A DNA stretch of 64,000 nt from Amphimedon queenslandica (lineage: Eukaryota; Porifera; Demospongiae; Haplosclerida; Niphatidae), in NCBI RefSeq assembly GCF_000090795.2, contig NW_003546259.1, positions 452,394-516,393 of the forward strand, read 5' to 3'. A program made the translations under genes and the position numbers. Below are positions 55,241 to 64,000 of the stretch, one piece after another; position 1 is the stretch's first letter; the number at the start of each line of letters is the position of its first letter. The notes under the pieces are model-generated. The model did no database searches and was not told where the DNA came from. It saw only the letters and a program-made list of their open reading frames with translations.

Positions 55241-56779
55241 ATCTCATAACATATTCCTATAGTTGCCTTAAGTTTATTCATAGTTAGCAACCATTTAATA
55301 CACATAGATGCACATGATTTATTCAGTTTAGTTGTTTGTTAGTCCATCGTTATCGTCTCATTTAACAATCAATCATAGACATTTCATCTCATTGCTCTCA
55401 CTTAACTCTTATATACCTTAGTTGTAGAATATTTAGTAGTGTGAGTCCCATGTTTCAGATATAAGTACTATTATCATTCCTGTAATTTCTTCTCACTTTA
55501 GGGTTATATCCTATCTTCTTCCTTTCTCACTTCTCTCTAAATCACTTCTTTTTTCTCTTTTATAGTCAGTTGCTACATTAACCATAACAGTTGCTACGAC
55601 CTCACTACAAGTTGATGTACAACAATGCACAAATTGTAAGATTCAGAATGATCTGCTTACATAAGTCATGTTATTGATGTAGTGTAGGTAAGATCAATTG
55701 AGATTCTATGAGTTACTTCATCTACCAAGATTTTAATGCAATCAATATTAATTAACGGCACATAATACTGAGTATGAAACTCAGAATTTCTTGTGTTATC
55801 ATGATTCAATAAGTATGATCTTTTATTTAACATCAAGCATTATCTATTTTTTGTTCTAACTTCGTTGATAAATGCTTATTAAAGGTAGTACCATAAGTAT
55901 TAATTTTGAATGTCAAACTGTAAGTGTATGATACTATATTCAAACTGTAGTGTTATTTGTGTTGTATGCTCATGCATCTCCAAATTCTAATAAATTACTA
56001 CAATCTTAGTAGTTGATGAACATTAAGTATTTACATGCATGTAGGCGATAGGCAAAAAGTTTATTAGCAGTAGACTCAAAAGAAAAAAGAAAGTGACAGT
56101 GTGATATGACTTTTTAAAAATCTATTGACACTAGCAAAGTAATAGTACCATGTTTTAGAATAGTGATAGTTTCACATCAAAACAACACAACATGCTCCAA
56201 AATTCAGCTGTTGGTACAAATAAGATATATTGCAAATGGAACGAATAATGGCACAAAATATAGCTGCTGGTAGCAATATGATCAATGGCAAAAGGGACTA
56301 AATGTGGCACAAAACTCAGCTGATGTGATTATGTAATGCATTGTGAATAGGCAATACATAGTGAAAAGGCTCATTTTAAAGGGCTGTCACAATTTGCTTT
56401 CGCTCCTGCCAAAATTTTACTAAGTGGATGTTGTTAATGAGTGACAGAAGCTTCTTAACATAGAAAAACGTAAAGGCATTTGTCTTCCAGCCTTGTTACT
56501 GAATATTTTTACTGAATATTAAAATTATATGAAGGATAGACTTCTACTAAAGGATCAAACAGACAACATTTAAAATCTGCTTGTAGAAGTTGAACTAATA
56601 AGAATAGCATAAAAATGAAGCTACTCTCCATTTCCTGTTTGTTTAAACTTCAATACTTACAGGACACTAAACTTTAATGTAAGAGGAAAATTTTTATATA
56701 GGATTATGAACTGCCTGTGCACTCAATTCTGGTTGTATGCTAATAGTTGTAATGTTTAGTAGTACTTCACCCCACCAAT
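55241..56779. other. No gene recognised
   Basis: AT-rich. Near 56160-56330 words such as CACAAAATTCAGCTGTTGGT, CACAAAATATAGCTGCTGGT and CACAAAACTCAGCTGATGTG recur about every 65-70 bases, a degenerate tandem array. Otherwise nothing recognised. Confidence 0.5.
56160..56340. repeat. Degenerate tandem array, about 67 bp unit
   Basis: Three units each with GGCACAAAA and CAGCTG words and a following AAATGGAACGAAT or AAAAGGGACTAAAT piece. Confidence 0.65.
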
Positions 56780-57510
56780 TGGATAAAGTGAGGGGTCAAG
56801 GCTGACATTCATTCTGCTCGCCACTTCAATTGTGACCTTCCTACAGGGGATGTTATGATTTTTTCAATGCTTTTAATTGTGTTTTACGAGACTTTACGTT
56901 GGAGGCTGTTAGGGACTTATGTCCAAATGTAATTTTTCTCATTTGTTCACTCAGCTTAAGGCAGATTTACAATATTACGCCAGTCCTGACAATACAGTTG
57001 ATACTGTAACAGAATCTGGTCCAGCGGAAAGCATGTGTGAGAAGGTCAAATCTCCCACACTTTTTATTAAAAGTTGACGGTACGCTGGCCTAATGTCACA
57101 TTATAAATCCGCTTTTACTCCTGATCCTTTATTGGTCAAAGTAGGTTTTGCATTAAGCTGGGGACATACAGCAGAGTGATTTAATGGGCGCCCTTTTATT
57201 GAACTCCTCACTGGTTTTTGGTTCCACTATAATCTCAATGTTGGCATAGCTTACTTGGATGATGTTACTGTGCCATGCCCAGTTTCCTCAGTTTTGGATA
57301 ACATCACTTGTCGCAATCAAACTGAGTCAATTCATTTAATTCTAAATTTTAGAAAACTGGAAATTATAAGATATTCTCTTAGTCTATCCTATGCTTTGTT
57401 CTCAGTTTTCCTCAATGCTTCTTTGATTCCTCCTTCTTCAGTTGATTTGTTAGGTGCTCCTCTGTGCAATGATATTAATATGGCTATATACTATTATCAA
57501 GAGCCCTGAA
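56780..57510 (+). pseudogene. LINE-like reverse transcriptase remnant
   Basis: The plus strand reads FFNAFNCVLRDFTLEAVRDL and CPNVIFLI (about 56860-56950), resembling DFxNAFNxxRRDxMLEAVRxxxP of non-LTR reverse transcriptases. Then about 57180-57510 reads GIAYLDDVTVPCPVSSVLDN (catalytic YLDD), LILNFRKLEI, and VDLLGAPLC, a typical thumb-region word. The part between, including the QQGDPLGPLLF block, is eroded. The endonuclease and 3' tail are not recognised. It is interrupted at 57511 by a MITE. The closest LINE clade cannot be given without a search. Confidence 0.6.
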
Positions 57511-57511
57511 G

Positions 57512-57843
57512 CAGGGGCGTATCTAGGAATTGAAGAAGGGGGTGTTGAGGGCGCGCGACGCGATTTTGACCACACCCACTTTTACGGCGGTATAACGGCC
57601 TTTTCCTGCATTTTCGTCAATTATGGGTGGGGCCAAGATCATTTCAAGCGTACTGCTATGTTACTGATACTTCTGATTGCTCCTTAAAGCACTGGAAACT
57701 GCTGAAATCATGATCAGGGGGCTAGATAACTTTGTTAAGAGGCTTGGTAGTGATGCAAGAGTCCAGGACTTCAGTAATTTTTTCTGAGCCCAGCCCTGAG
57801 GGGGGTGCCCAAGCCCCCTCAGCCCCCCCTAAATACGCCTCTG
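57512..57843. mobile_element. 332 bp MITE inside the LINE remnant
   Basis: The tips CAGGGGCGTATCTAGG and, inward from the right, CAGAGGCGTATTTAGG are inverted repeats. TGAAG flanks both sides (57507-57511, 57844-57848), although a full 8 bp duplication is not visible. The interior matches the MITE at 12954-13313 (words CATTTTCGTCAATTATGGGT against CATTTTTGTGAAATACGAGT, and ATCATGATCAG, AGAGTCCAGGA in both). GC-rich subterminal GGGGGTGCCC/CCCCCT blocks flank the interior. Confidence 0.85.
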
Positions 57844-57848
57844 TGAAG

Positions 57849-58420
57849 GGAGTATCCAACAGCCCTACAGTAGACTCCTGCATGAGGGCGTATTTGCTCA
57901 AAGTCACAATCTGCACACTCCTGTATACATACCATCTCACGTGATCAACCATGCTGCAACATTATATAGCCCTTAGCTTTAAAAAACTTGGCAATCTCTT
58001 TCAATACATGAAAGGAACTCAAAAGAAGGCTGGAAAGATGAACAACAAAGGCAGTCTTGCTAGTATCTAGGAGCTTGTGTCCAAAAAACTTGCCGACTCA
58101 TGACAACGGCAACTCAATGTCTATGCGATAATTGTATTCATTGATGAAGTACACTGGAGTATGTGGATTGTGACATTTAGCAATTATGCCCTCATGGGCC
58201 GTTCGATACTCTCCTTAGGTATTATGTACTCTTGCTAATATGGAGGGCAATATACTATTTTGAGCCCACGGGCACAGCTGAAGTGCTCAAAATAGTACAT
58301 TGACTAAGAGATGTGTTATAACCAATTTATGACAAAATATGACTTTTGAAATAACTATTTAAAGCTTTAATTTACTACACATGCTCAGTTTACAAGTGCA
58401 GTCACAGAAGATTTGAGATT
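57849..58420. other. No gene recognised; one strong hairpin
   Basis: TACTATTTTGAGC (58253-58265) pairs perfectly with GCTCAAAATAGTA (58285-58297) across a 19-base loop. It could be the end of a MITE or a chance palindrome. Nothing else stands out. Confidence 0.55.
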
Positions 58421-60115
58421 GCAGAATGCCAAGGACTTCAGTATATGATAAGGATGCATTGGCAGGAGCAATGGAGGTTGAAATATTTCCCCAAGCACTA
58501 GAGGTATATGAAGCTTCATAGTACTCAGAACATGAAGCAATACCAGTGCAGACTACTTTTGATGACGCTCACTCCACTTAAAAGAGCAGCAGCATTTTTG
58601 TGATAGGTTTTTCAATATTACTACGGAAAAAAATAATTTTTAGCAAAATAATAAAGCGGTGCGGAGGACAACAAAGAAAAATACTAAGTCGGCCATGATA
58701 GTGTGGCACAAATGGAGCTAGATAGTACGATGCTCGCTTCTGATTCTGAATATCTTCCTGAACTAGACTTCATTACTCATAGAGGTCAATCGGTGGTAAG
58801 CACCATTTTTTGGAGGTGAGGACACAAAGTGGAAACTTACAGTTGAGTGTCTGAAGGGATTGTGTTGTGGCATTCCGCATTACACTGGACAGAAGAGAAG
58901 TGATGGTGCAAATCAATATTCATATTTGGCCAATGTTAGAAGTAGTTTTGATGCTGTTTTGAAGGCTTTACATTCAAGAGAGATCGGTACAGTAAAGAAA
59001 CAGGCCTCAGTGATTACTTTGGTTAGACAATATTTTAGGAGATGACACACTCAGCAAGCATTTAGACACATTTGTTTACTGTTAAAGAGTATATCTAGCT
59101 TGTCATAGTGGGCGTGACCACCTTTTACTAAAACAAACACAAGGGGACATGGTTTACTGTTTTGTAATAGTTACAATGCATAACCTACATTCCTTAGCAC
59201 CACTTGATCAATTGTGGAGAAAATAGTGCCTCTACTTGAAATCAGAATACCCAGAGTGCTCAGAGTTCACTGCCTATCTGACAGTGAAGGTACTAGCAGT
59301 CCACTTTGCATTTCCAGCTCAAGCAGCTATTGTGATGAAATTGTCAGCACCATAGGATTGGTCAAAGTTTTTGTAATACTATACCTAGTTTTAATGTAAT
59401 CACTGAAAAACTCAGGCAAAATGTGATTTGTATTGCCGAAGACAAAGCAGTGAAATACAAACATTATTTCTTTGTAAAAGTCATGATATTAGAGATAGAG
59501 TGCTATCTAAAGTTTTAAAAAGCCATTACGTTAAGGTAAGTATAATACATGCATTTTATATAAACCATTGGCTAAAGTTTATCGTATATTTATGTGATAC
59601 AGATATCTCAATTTGCACAAGCAATTGACATAAGGGCTTTTAAGTGGGTCATTAGAGACTGTGTGTGATATGAAAATGGAATTGTTTGGTACCAGAAATA
59701 GCACCTGTGAGTGATGACAATTTAATGTCAGTGTTAACTTTGGGTGACTTGTTTGCTGTTGATTCTGATCCAGAAGATGCTGGAACTTCAACACTGTCAT
59801 TGGCATTTAAGTGTATTAAAAGCACAAAGTGTAAGGAGTATCCCAAACCATACAAGTTGTGTAATTTTAGTCTGAAGGACATACTGTACCACTTAGACTA
59901 ATTTATTAGAGCTATAATCCTCGTTATCACGCTTTTGTCTGTGATATTGATGATAAACCGAAAACCTTTAACTAAATTGTCAGTGAGTTACTGGATGAAG
60001 GGCATGCAGCTATTAACCAGCATTGTATTTTTCTGTTCAATTTTCTTGAGTACACTTTATCACACATTGATTGAAGTCAGTTCTGGGCTTTTTTGCTGGT
60101 ATTTTAATGAAAAGT
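58421..60115 (+). pseudogene. Unrecognised multi-exon gene, partly decayed
   Basis: Exon-like pieces with splice signals: MPRTSVYDKDALAGAMEVEI (58427 on); YLPELDFITHRGQSVV before GTAAGC (58793); after ACTTACAG (58838-58845), CLKGLCCGIPHYTGQKRSDG, YSYLANVRSSFDAVLKALHS and VKKQASVITLVRQYFRR; CDLYCRRQSSEIQTLFLCKS and HDIRDRVLSKVLKSHYVK before AAG-GTAAGT (59535); after GATACAG, ISQFAQAIDIRAFKWVIRDC; then LSLAFKCIKSTKCKEY and a tail HAFVCDIDDKPKTF and SELLDEGHAAINQHCIFLFN. CIPHYTGQKRSD and CDLxCxxxxSE suggest a zinc-binding part. Stops lie in some pieces. It abuts the Kolobok-like element and may belong to an element of its own. I do not recognise the family. Confidence 0.5.
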
Positions 60116-60153
60116 AAATGTGCATGGTCCAAATTTGCAGCAAAATTAGAAGC

Positions 60154-60178
60154 ACCCTATAAATATTGCTTATAGGGT
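60154..60178. repeat. Palindromic junction of two AGGGT-type tips
   Basis: ACCCTATAA (60154-60162) and TTATAGGGT (60170-60178) are exact inverse copies 7 bases apart. ACCCT would be a right tip of one element and AGGGT the left tip of the next, each beside a TTAT/ATAA that resembles the TTAA target. Confidence 0.6.
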
Positions 60179-60395
60179 AAGTGCCATGAAAATATCAAAA
60201 ATTATTAAAAATCATATTTCACTTTTTTGATGTTTCATTACTTGCAAAAAAATTTTTTTGAGAAATGTTAAAAAACCTGCAAGAAAGTTGCACAAAGTTT
60301 GCACTTTTTGGCTTCTCAACATTTACTTCCTGTGGTGGGCATGGTCAAGCGATGACGCACTTGGGGGTACTCATGTTTACATGTCTGCTTGAGCA

Positions 60396-60629
60396 ATGGG
60401 AAGGAATTGTGTGGCAGCTGGGTGTACTAATACTCATAAGAGTGGAGTGAGCTTGTTTAGCTTCTCCAAAGACAAGCAGATCAGAAATAAATGGATAAAA
60501 GAAGTACAGAAGACAAGAGCATGTTGGAAAGGCCCAAGTGACTATTCTTGTGTGTGCAGTGATCACTTTACAGAGGACTGTTTCAAGCCAAGATCACTTA
60601 TATCAGGTACTTTTTTATGTAAAGCATGA
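60396..60629 (+). CDS. THAP-domain first exon
   Basis: MGRNCVAAGCTNTHKSGVSL starts at 60396. Cys5 and Cys10 (CVAAGC), then WIKEVQKTRACWKGPSDYSC and CSDHFTEDCF fit the THAP C2CH zinc finger (CxxxxC ... CxxH; C and H in VCSDHF) with the invariant Trp and the FTxDCF end. THAP fingers bind DNA and occur in P-element and Kolobok transposases. The coding probably leaves at SLISG before a GTACTT donor at about 60606, continuing after the acceptor near 60655. Confidence 0.85.
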   Translation: MGRNCVAAGCTNTHKSGVSLFSFSKDKQIRNKWIKEVQKTRACWKGPSDYSCVCSDHFTEDCFKPRSLISGTFLCKA

Positions 60630-60659
60630 ACATTTTAACAATTAGTTTGTTTAGAAAAA

Positions 60660-60927
60660 ATGGGAGTAAAAGCAAAGATATTGCTTAAACCGGAGGCAAC
60701 ACCAACCATATTTATGAGGCCAAATACTGTATCAAAGCCAAAAAGGCATTCAACTGCTGTCATTATTAGGGAAAGAGCAAGAGTAATTGATAAAATTCAT
60801 TATTTTAAGTAGTATATCATGTAATAGCTATTGTCTGAAATTACTACATCTCATGGTACATTGGACTCTGCAGACAGCATTAGAGATGATATGGAGACAA
60901 TTGAGCAAGAGTTGGACCAACCAACAG
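60660..60927 (+). CDS. Following exons of the THAP gene
   Basis: After a TTTGTTTAG acceptor, the frame reads MGVKAKILLKPEATPTIFMR then PNTVSKPKRHSTAVIIRERA up to about 60812, where GTAATAG could be a donor. A second piece, about 60822-60927 (LLSEITTSHGTLDSADSIRD, MEIEQELDQP-like), follows. LKPxAxPTIFxxP is the usual link after a THAP finger in such proteins. Downstream coding disappears into the gap. Confidence 0.6.
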
Positions 60928-61016
60928 TGAGCTAAAAATTTTTCATATAGCAAAGCTTTTCATAATTTTTACGCTATGGCTGGTACTCCAACCACTTACA
61001 ATGACATTCCAACATA

Positions 61017-61631
61017 NNNNNNNNNNNNNNNNNNNNNNNNNNNNNNNNNNNNNNNNNNNNNNNNNNNNNNNNNNNNNNNNNNNNNNNNNNNNNNNNNNNN
61101 NNNNNNNNNNNNNNNNNNNNNNNNNNNNNNNNNNNNNNNNNNNNNNNNNNNNNNNNNNNNNNNNNNNNNNNNNNNNNNNNNNNNNNNNNNNNNNNNNNNN
61201 NNNNNNNNNNNNNNNNNNNNNNNNNNNNNNNNNNNNNNNNNNNNNNNNNNNNNNNNNNNNNNNNNNNNNNNNNNNNNNNNNNNNNNNNNNNNNNNNNNNN
61301 NNNNNNNNNNNNNNNNNNNNNNNNNNNNNNNNNNNNNNNNNNNNNNNNNNNNNNNNNNNNNNNNNNNNNNNNNNNNNNNNNNNNNNNNNNNNNNNNNNNN
61401 NNNNNNNNNNNNNNNNNNNNNNNNNNNNNNNNNNNNNNNNNNNNNNNNNNNNNNNNNNNNNNNNNNNNNNNNNNNNNNNNNNNNNNNNNNNNNNNNNNNN
61501 NNNNNNNNNNNNNNNNNNNNNNNNNNNNNNNNNNNNNNNNNNNNNNNNNNNNNNNNNNNNNNNNNNNNNNNNNNNNNNNNNNNNNNNNNNNNNNNNNNNN
61601 NNNNNNNNNNNNNNNNNNNNNNNNNNNNNNN
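61017..61631. other. Assembly gap, 615 N
   Basis: Run of N inside the Kolobok-like element. It probably hides the cysteine-rich middle and the first catalytic part of the transposase. Apparent long frames across it are meaningless. Confidence 1.
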
Positions 61632-62282
61632 TTAATAGAGTAATGAGGAGAAAGGAAGTGCAAATATGGAGAAAGAAGGATGTGTCAGAGCAATGGAATT
61701 CATAAAGAACCAAGGTTTAGATGTAGGACTGTTTGTATCTGATTGGCACATACAAGTGTCTAAGTGGATGCTTCAGGAAATGCCTGAGACCGTTCACAAA
61801 TATGATGTGGGGCATATTGCAAGAAATAGATTTGTAGTGGAATGTACTGTATTATTTTTCATGCATATACATATAGGTTTTCAGAAGAAGGTTGATAAAT
61901 TGGGAAAGCAAAAAGATTGTGAAAGTGCTGAACAATGGGACGCAGTATGACTAATCATCTCTACTGGTCTGTCATGTCATCAGAAGATGAGAATAGTTTA
62001 CTAGTGAAAGAAAAATGGCTCTCCTTAATTAATCACTTACATAACAAACACAAAGGCCATGGTACTATATTCAAAAATGTCAACATGGTCGTGTAAAGAA
62101 AAAAAATTGGCTTAAGTACAGTTAAATAAGACTAAAATATTACTTACACTTGTACTTTAACTAGATACTAAAGTTAGTGAAAAGCTTACAGATATTATAT
62201 CCAATAAACGGCTTTGCAATGACATCATAATGGCATCTAACACCTATCAAACGTTGCTATTAGAAGCTTATCTTAGTTTTAT
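61632..62282 (+). pseudogene. Kolobok-like transposase, C-terminal part
   Basis: Reads KEGCVRAMEFIKNQGLDVGL, VSDWHIQVSKWMLQEMPETV, HKYDVGHIAR (usual YDVWHVAK), an intron-like insertion with ATATAG acceptor at about 61878, GFQKKVDKLGKQKDCESAEQ, then after a frame change NHLYWSVMSSEDENSLLVKE, KWLSLINHLHNKHKGHGTIF, and near 62165 LDTKVSEKLTDIISNKRLCN and YQTLLLEAYLSFIN. These blocks are shared by a THAP-linked transposase family common in sponge and cnidarian genomes. Stops and one frame change near 61945 break it; the last part is cut at about 62285. Confidence 0.7.
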
Positions 62283-62307
62283 AAATACAAATCATTCATG
62301 ACAGGGT

Positions 62308-62632
62308 AAACCTTTGGATACTTGCATCAACTGTGAATTGTGATGCTGGTGTTATTCATATTTTTTACTCTGTTTATCAATTGGTGAACAAAGAGACTGT
62401 GAAGGTTATTACGAAATTATTTGACCTCCCGGCTGATCCAGTCTTTAAAGTGATAGGTGACATGTAAGAGCAGCATGGTGGCATTGATTGCGGTCTATTT
62501 GCAATAGCCGTTGCTGTGAACATTTTACAGCAGGTTGCTGCTACTAGCTTTTCTTTTTGTCAAGCAAAGATGAGGCTCCACCTCCACGACTGCTACGTTA
62601 ACAAATCCCTTTCAATATTTCCCAAGAAATAA
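62308..62632 (+). pseudogene. C48 (Ulp1-like) protease remnant
   Basis: The plus strand reads VNLWILASTVNCDAGVIHIF, YSVYQLVNKETVKVITKLFD, a stop, then EQHGGIDCGLFAIAVAVNIL and a tail to a stop at 62632. QHGGIDCGLF is the Gln-Cys block of C48 enzymes. Compared with 28460-28887, the catalytic His of NHW is Leu (NLW) and the Asp of YD is Tyr (FYS), so the site is dead. The domain start is cut away on the left. Confidence 0.75.
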
Positions 62633-62819
62633 TGATTTATTACACGTTTCACTTATTGATGATTTATCATGTAATTAATATTTTAATTCAATCACTAATA
62701 GTCTCAATCAAAAATAATTAATTGACAAATCTGATTATTAATGAAATAAAGTATTAATCAAATAGAATTCCAGCGCCCTTAAAATTATTAATAATCACGT
62801 CAGGTTTTAGTGAAATGTA

Positions 62820-63890
62820 GTCATACAGGCTGATCAACCAACATGCACCAACATGCTTCATTGTGAACATTCGAAGGTAAACAGATGGTGAAGAGACCTC
62901 TTGCTGTGCCAGTTGTTTCTTTACAGGAACTCTTTTATAGACTTGTTGGCGCTGACATCAAGAGGCTGCAGACAATTTGTACCTGGCACTATTACTAATC
63001 AAATCTTGTTGTCCGCCAAAAGTGAATAGATTCTTTCGGTACATTGACCTTTAAATCAGTCAAATGTGACTAAACTAGGATGATCTGGGTTAAGATGTAG
63101 ATCCCTCTTTTTCTTCTCTAAGTAAGAAATCATGATCCTTCTAATGTACCTTTCTGTTTTACTTTCAGTAGCCCAGTAGTTAGCTTTAATGTTACGTACC
63201 ACTCATTTGGAAAGGTGACATTGGGAAGACACTGTGCTGTCTTTCCACTATGAAGGACTTGGAAGGGAAGTATGTCTCCATTCATTGAACCAGCAACTAC
63301 AAGTGTAATGTGTCATTTATCAGTTAATCCACCTATTTCTACTCTCTTTGAGCCTTCTTCTGCCATTGTCCAGCTGCTGACAGGAACGTAATTGATTCCA
63401 GTATGATCCCAATTTACTGTCATTTTCTTGGGAATTTCATCAAATTCCGTTGTAGTACGGACATCAAATATAAACTGGTCTTTGTACTCCTCAAAAGCGG
63501 CCACAAAAAGTTTACTCTTTGTATTGCTCTTCATTTTACATAGCCAATTTGTGTCATAAAAGAGAGACCAGTGATTTTTACATATTATGTGCTCACCATT
63601 AAACTTCAACAAGTTGGCTTTTCACGATTCCTTCAGCAGCTACAATAACTATTGCTGTATTGATCACTGCAACAGATTCCCATTTCTATAGACTTACAGT
63701 TGTTTGTCTAACGACTCACCAAGCAAGAATGGACGCCCTCTTGTCTTACTTGGTAATTCATCCACTTGCATTTCTCTTGAAGTTGTTCCTTAGTACCAGT
63801 TCCTTGTTGTATTCCTTTGCCCATGACTTTACTGTGCTTTTTTTGAGTCGCCTCTCTTCAAAATCCTGATCAAGAAATTTTAATGTTATT
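62820..63890 (-). pseudogene. DDE_1 transposase, third copy
   Basis: Minus strand: about 63890-63620 reads KSWAKEYNKELVLRNNF, DELPSKTRGRPFLLGESLDK and VINTAIVIVAAEGIVKSQL; 63612-63313 reads LLKFNGEHIICKNHWSLFYD, EYKDQFIFDVRTTTEFDEIP, KKMTVNWDHTGINYVPVSSW (first Asp, with H for Q) and MAEEGSKRVEIGGLTDK; then GDILPFQVLHSGKTAQCLPN and VTFPNEWYVTL (about 63260-63190). Below 63180 it decays and the second and third Asp are not found. Frame changes separate the parts. Confidence 0.82.
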
Positions 63891-64000
63891 AGTGACTCCC
63901 ATTTTCACGTGTCTTCTACCTATCCTAGCTTTCTCCTTTGCTGTGTATATAGAGTATGGCCCTTTTGATCGCTTTTGCTTTGGTTTTTCTCCATCTACAC

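Larger units (their letters stand above)
60174..62290 (+). mobile_element. Kolobok-like element with THAP gene, right end missing
   Basis: Starts AGGGTAAGTGCCATGAAAAT after TTAT, a tip like that of the TTAA hairpin element at 29566 (AGGGTAA). Inside are a THAP domain exon (60396-60629), further exons, a 615-base assembly gap, and transposase C-terminal parts (61632-62282). Kolobok elements use TTAA sites and often carry THAP fingers. At about 62290 the sequence passes abruptly into a C48 protease remnant, with no TTACCCT tip, so the right end is lost. Confidence 0.7.
62290..64000. mobile_element. Third DDE_1 transposon with C48 protease cargo, partial
   Basis: The plus-strand C48-like remnant (62308-62632) faces a minus-strand DDE_1 transposase (about 63890-62820). 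This convergent layout is the same as in 27767-31128. Its left part was lost or displaced where the Kolobok-like element ends, and the right end lies beyond the window, so neither tip is visible and no HIRAN is seen. Confidence 0.75.

Noticed and set aside
58251-58300. A complete small hairpin element
   Set aside because: Only a 13 bp stem with a 19-base loop is seen, with no target duplication; recorded as a hairpin only.
60943-61713. Very long open frames on both strands
   Set aside because: They consist almost wholly of N (61017-61631) and have no meaning.

Overview
The window looks like a piece of an AT-rich animal genome, most probably a sponge or another early-branching invertebrate. 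The basis is intron-like splice signals, THAP, HIRAN, PHD and RPA-type domains, superfamilies of animal DNA transposons, many short hairpin (MITE) elements, and frequent CATGTA-type words. The species cannot be read from the sequence. I recognise no intact ordinary host gene, rRNA, tRNA or CRISPR array. The window is almost wholly a nested field of transposable elements, most of them decayed.

Layout. 1.0-4.3 kb: minus-strand fossil of a DIRS-like tyrosine-recombinase retroelement. 5.8-6.7 kb: decayed RPA-like OB-fold/zinc-ribbon gene. 9.26-12.19 kb: Tc1/mariner-superfamily element (TA duplication, DD35D transposase) with a divergent HIRAN gene and a nested 566 bp MITE. 12.95-13.31 and 15.09-15.37 kb: MITEs with perfect 8 bp target duplications. 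16.0-20.4 kb: dispersed repeat copies around a 1.95 kb element with GTGACC tips. 20.42-27.73 kb: a second, inverted GTGACC element that took in a 3.9 kb MULE (9 bp duplication), itself holding a 414 bp MITE, and also a 1.37 kb element with a PHD-like finger. 27.77-31.13 kb: an element with a HIRAN plus C48/Ulp1-like protease gene facing a DDE transposase, which is split by a 728 bp TTAA hairpin element. 33.3-33.8 kb: a proline/glycine-rich coding region in three frames. 34.37-37.06 kb: a near-complete hAT element (8 bp duplication). 39-42.3 kb: Helitron Rep/helicase remains. 43.1-44.9 kb: tnp2/CACTA-like remains. 45.7-48.8 kb: second hAT with piggyBac remains. 49.1-51.3 kb: second MULE. 53.5-55.2 kb: Ty3/Gypsy fossil. 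56.8-57.5 kb: LINE-like reverse transcriptase cut by a MITE. 58.4-60.1 kb: unrecognised multi-exon decayed gene. 60.17-62.29 kb: Kolobok-like element with a THAP gene, holding a 615 bp assembly gap. 62.3-64.0 kb: a third protease/transposase element running off the window.

The most interesting pattern is recurrent cargo. Three DDE_1-type (pogo/Jerky-like) transposons here carry, beside the transposase, a HIRAN gene (copy 1), a HIRAN-C48 protease gene (copy 2) or a C48 protease remnant (copy 3). HIRAN binds DNA ends in HLTF/Rad5, and C48 enzymes remove SUMO or ubiquitin-like tags. An element that ships its own DNA-end reader and SUMO-type protease is a plausible undescribed transposition module; this function is inference.
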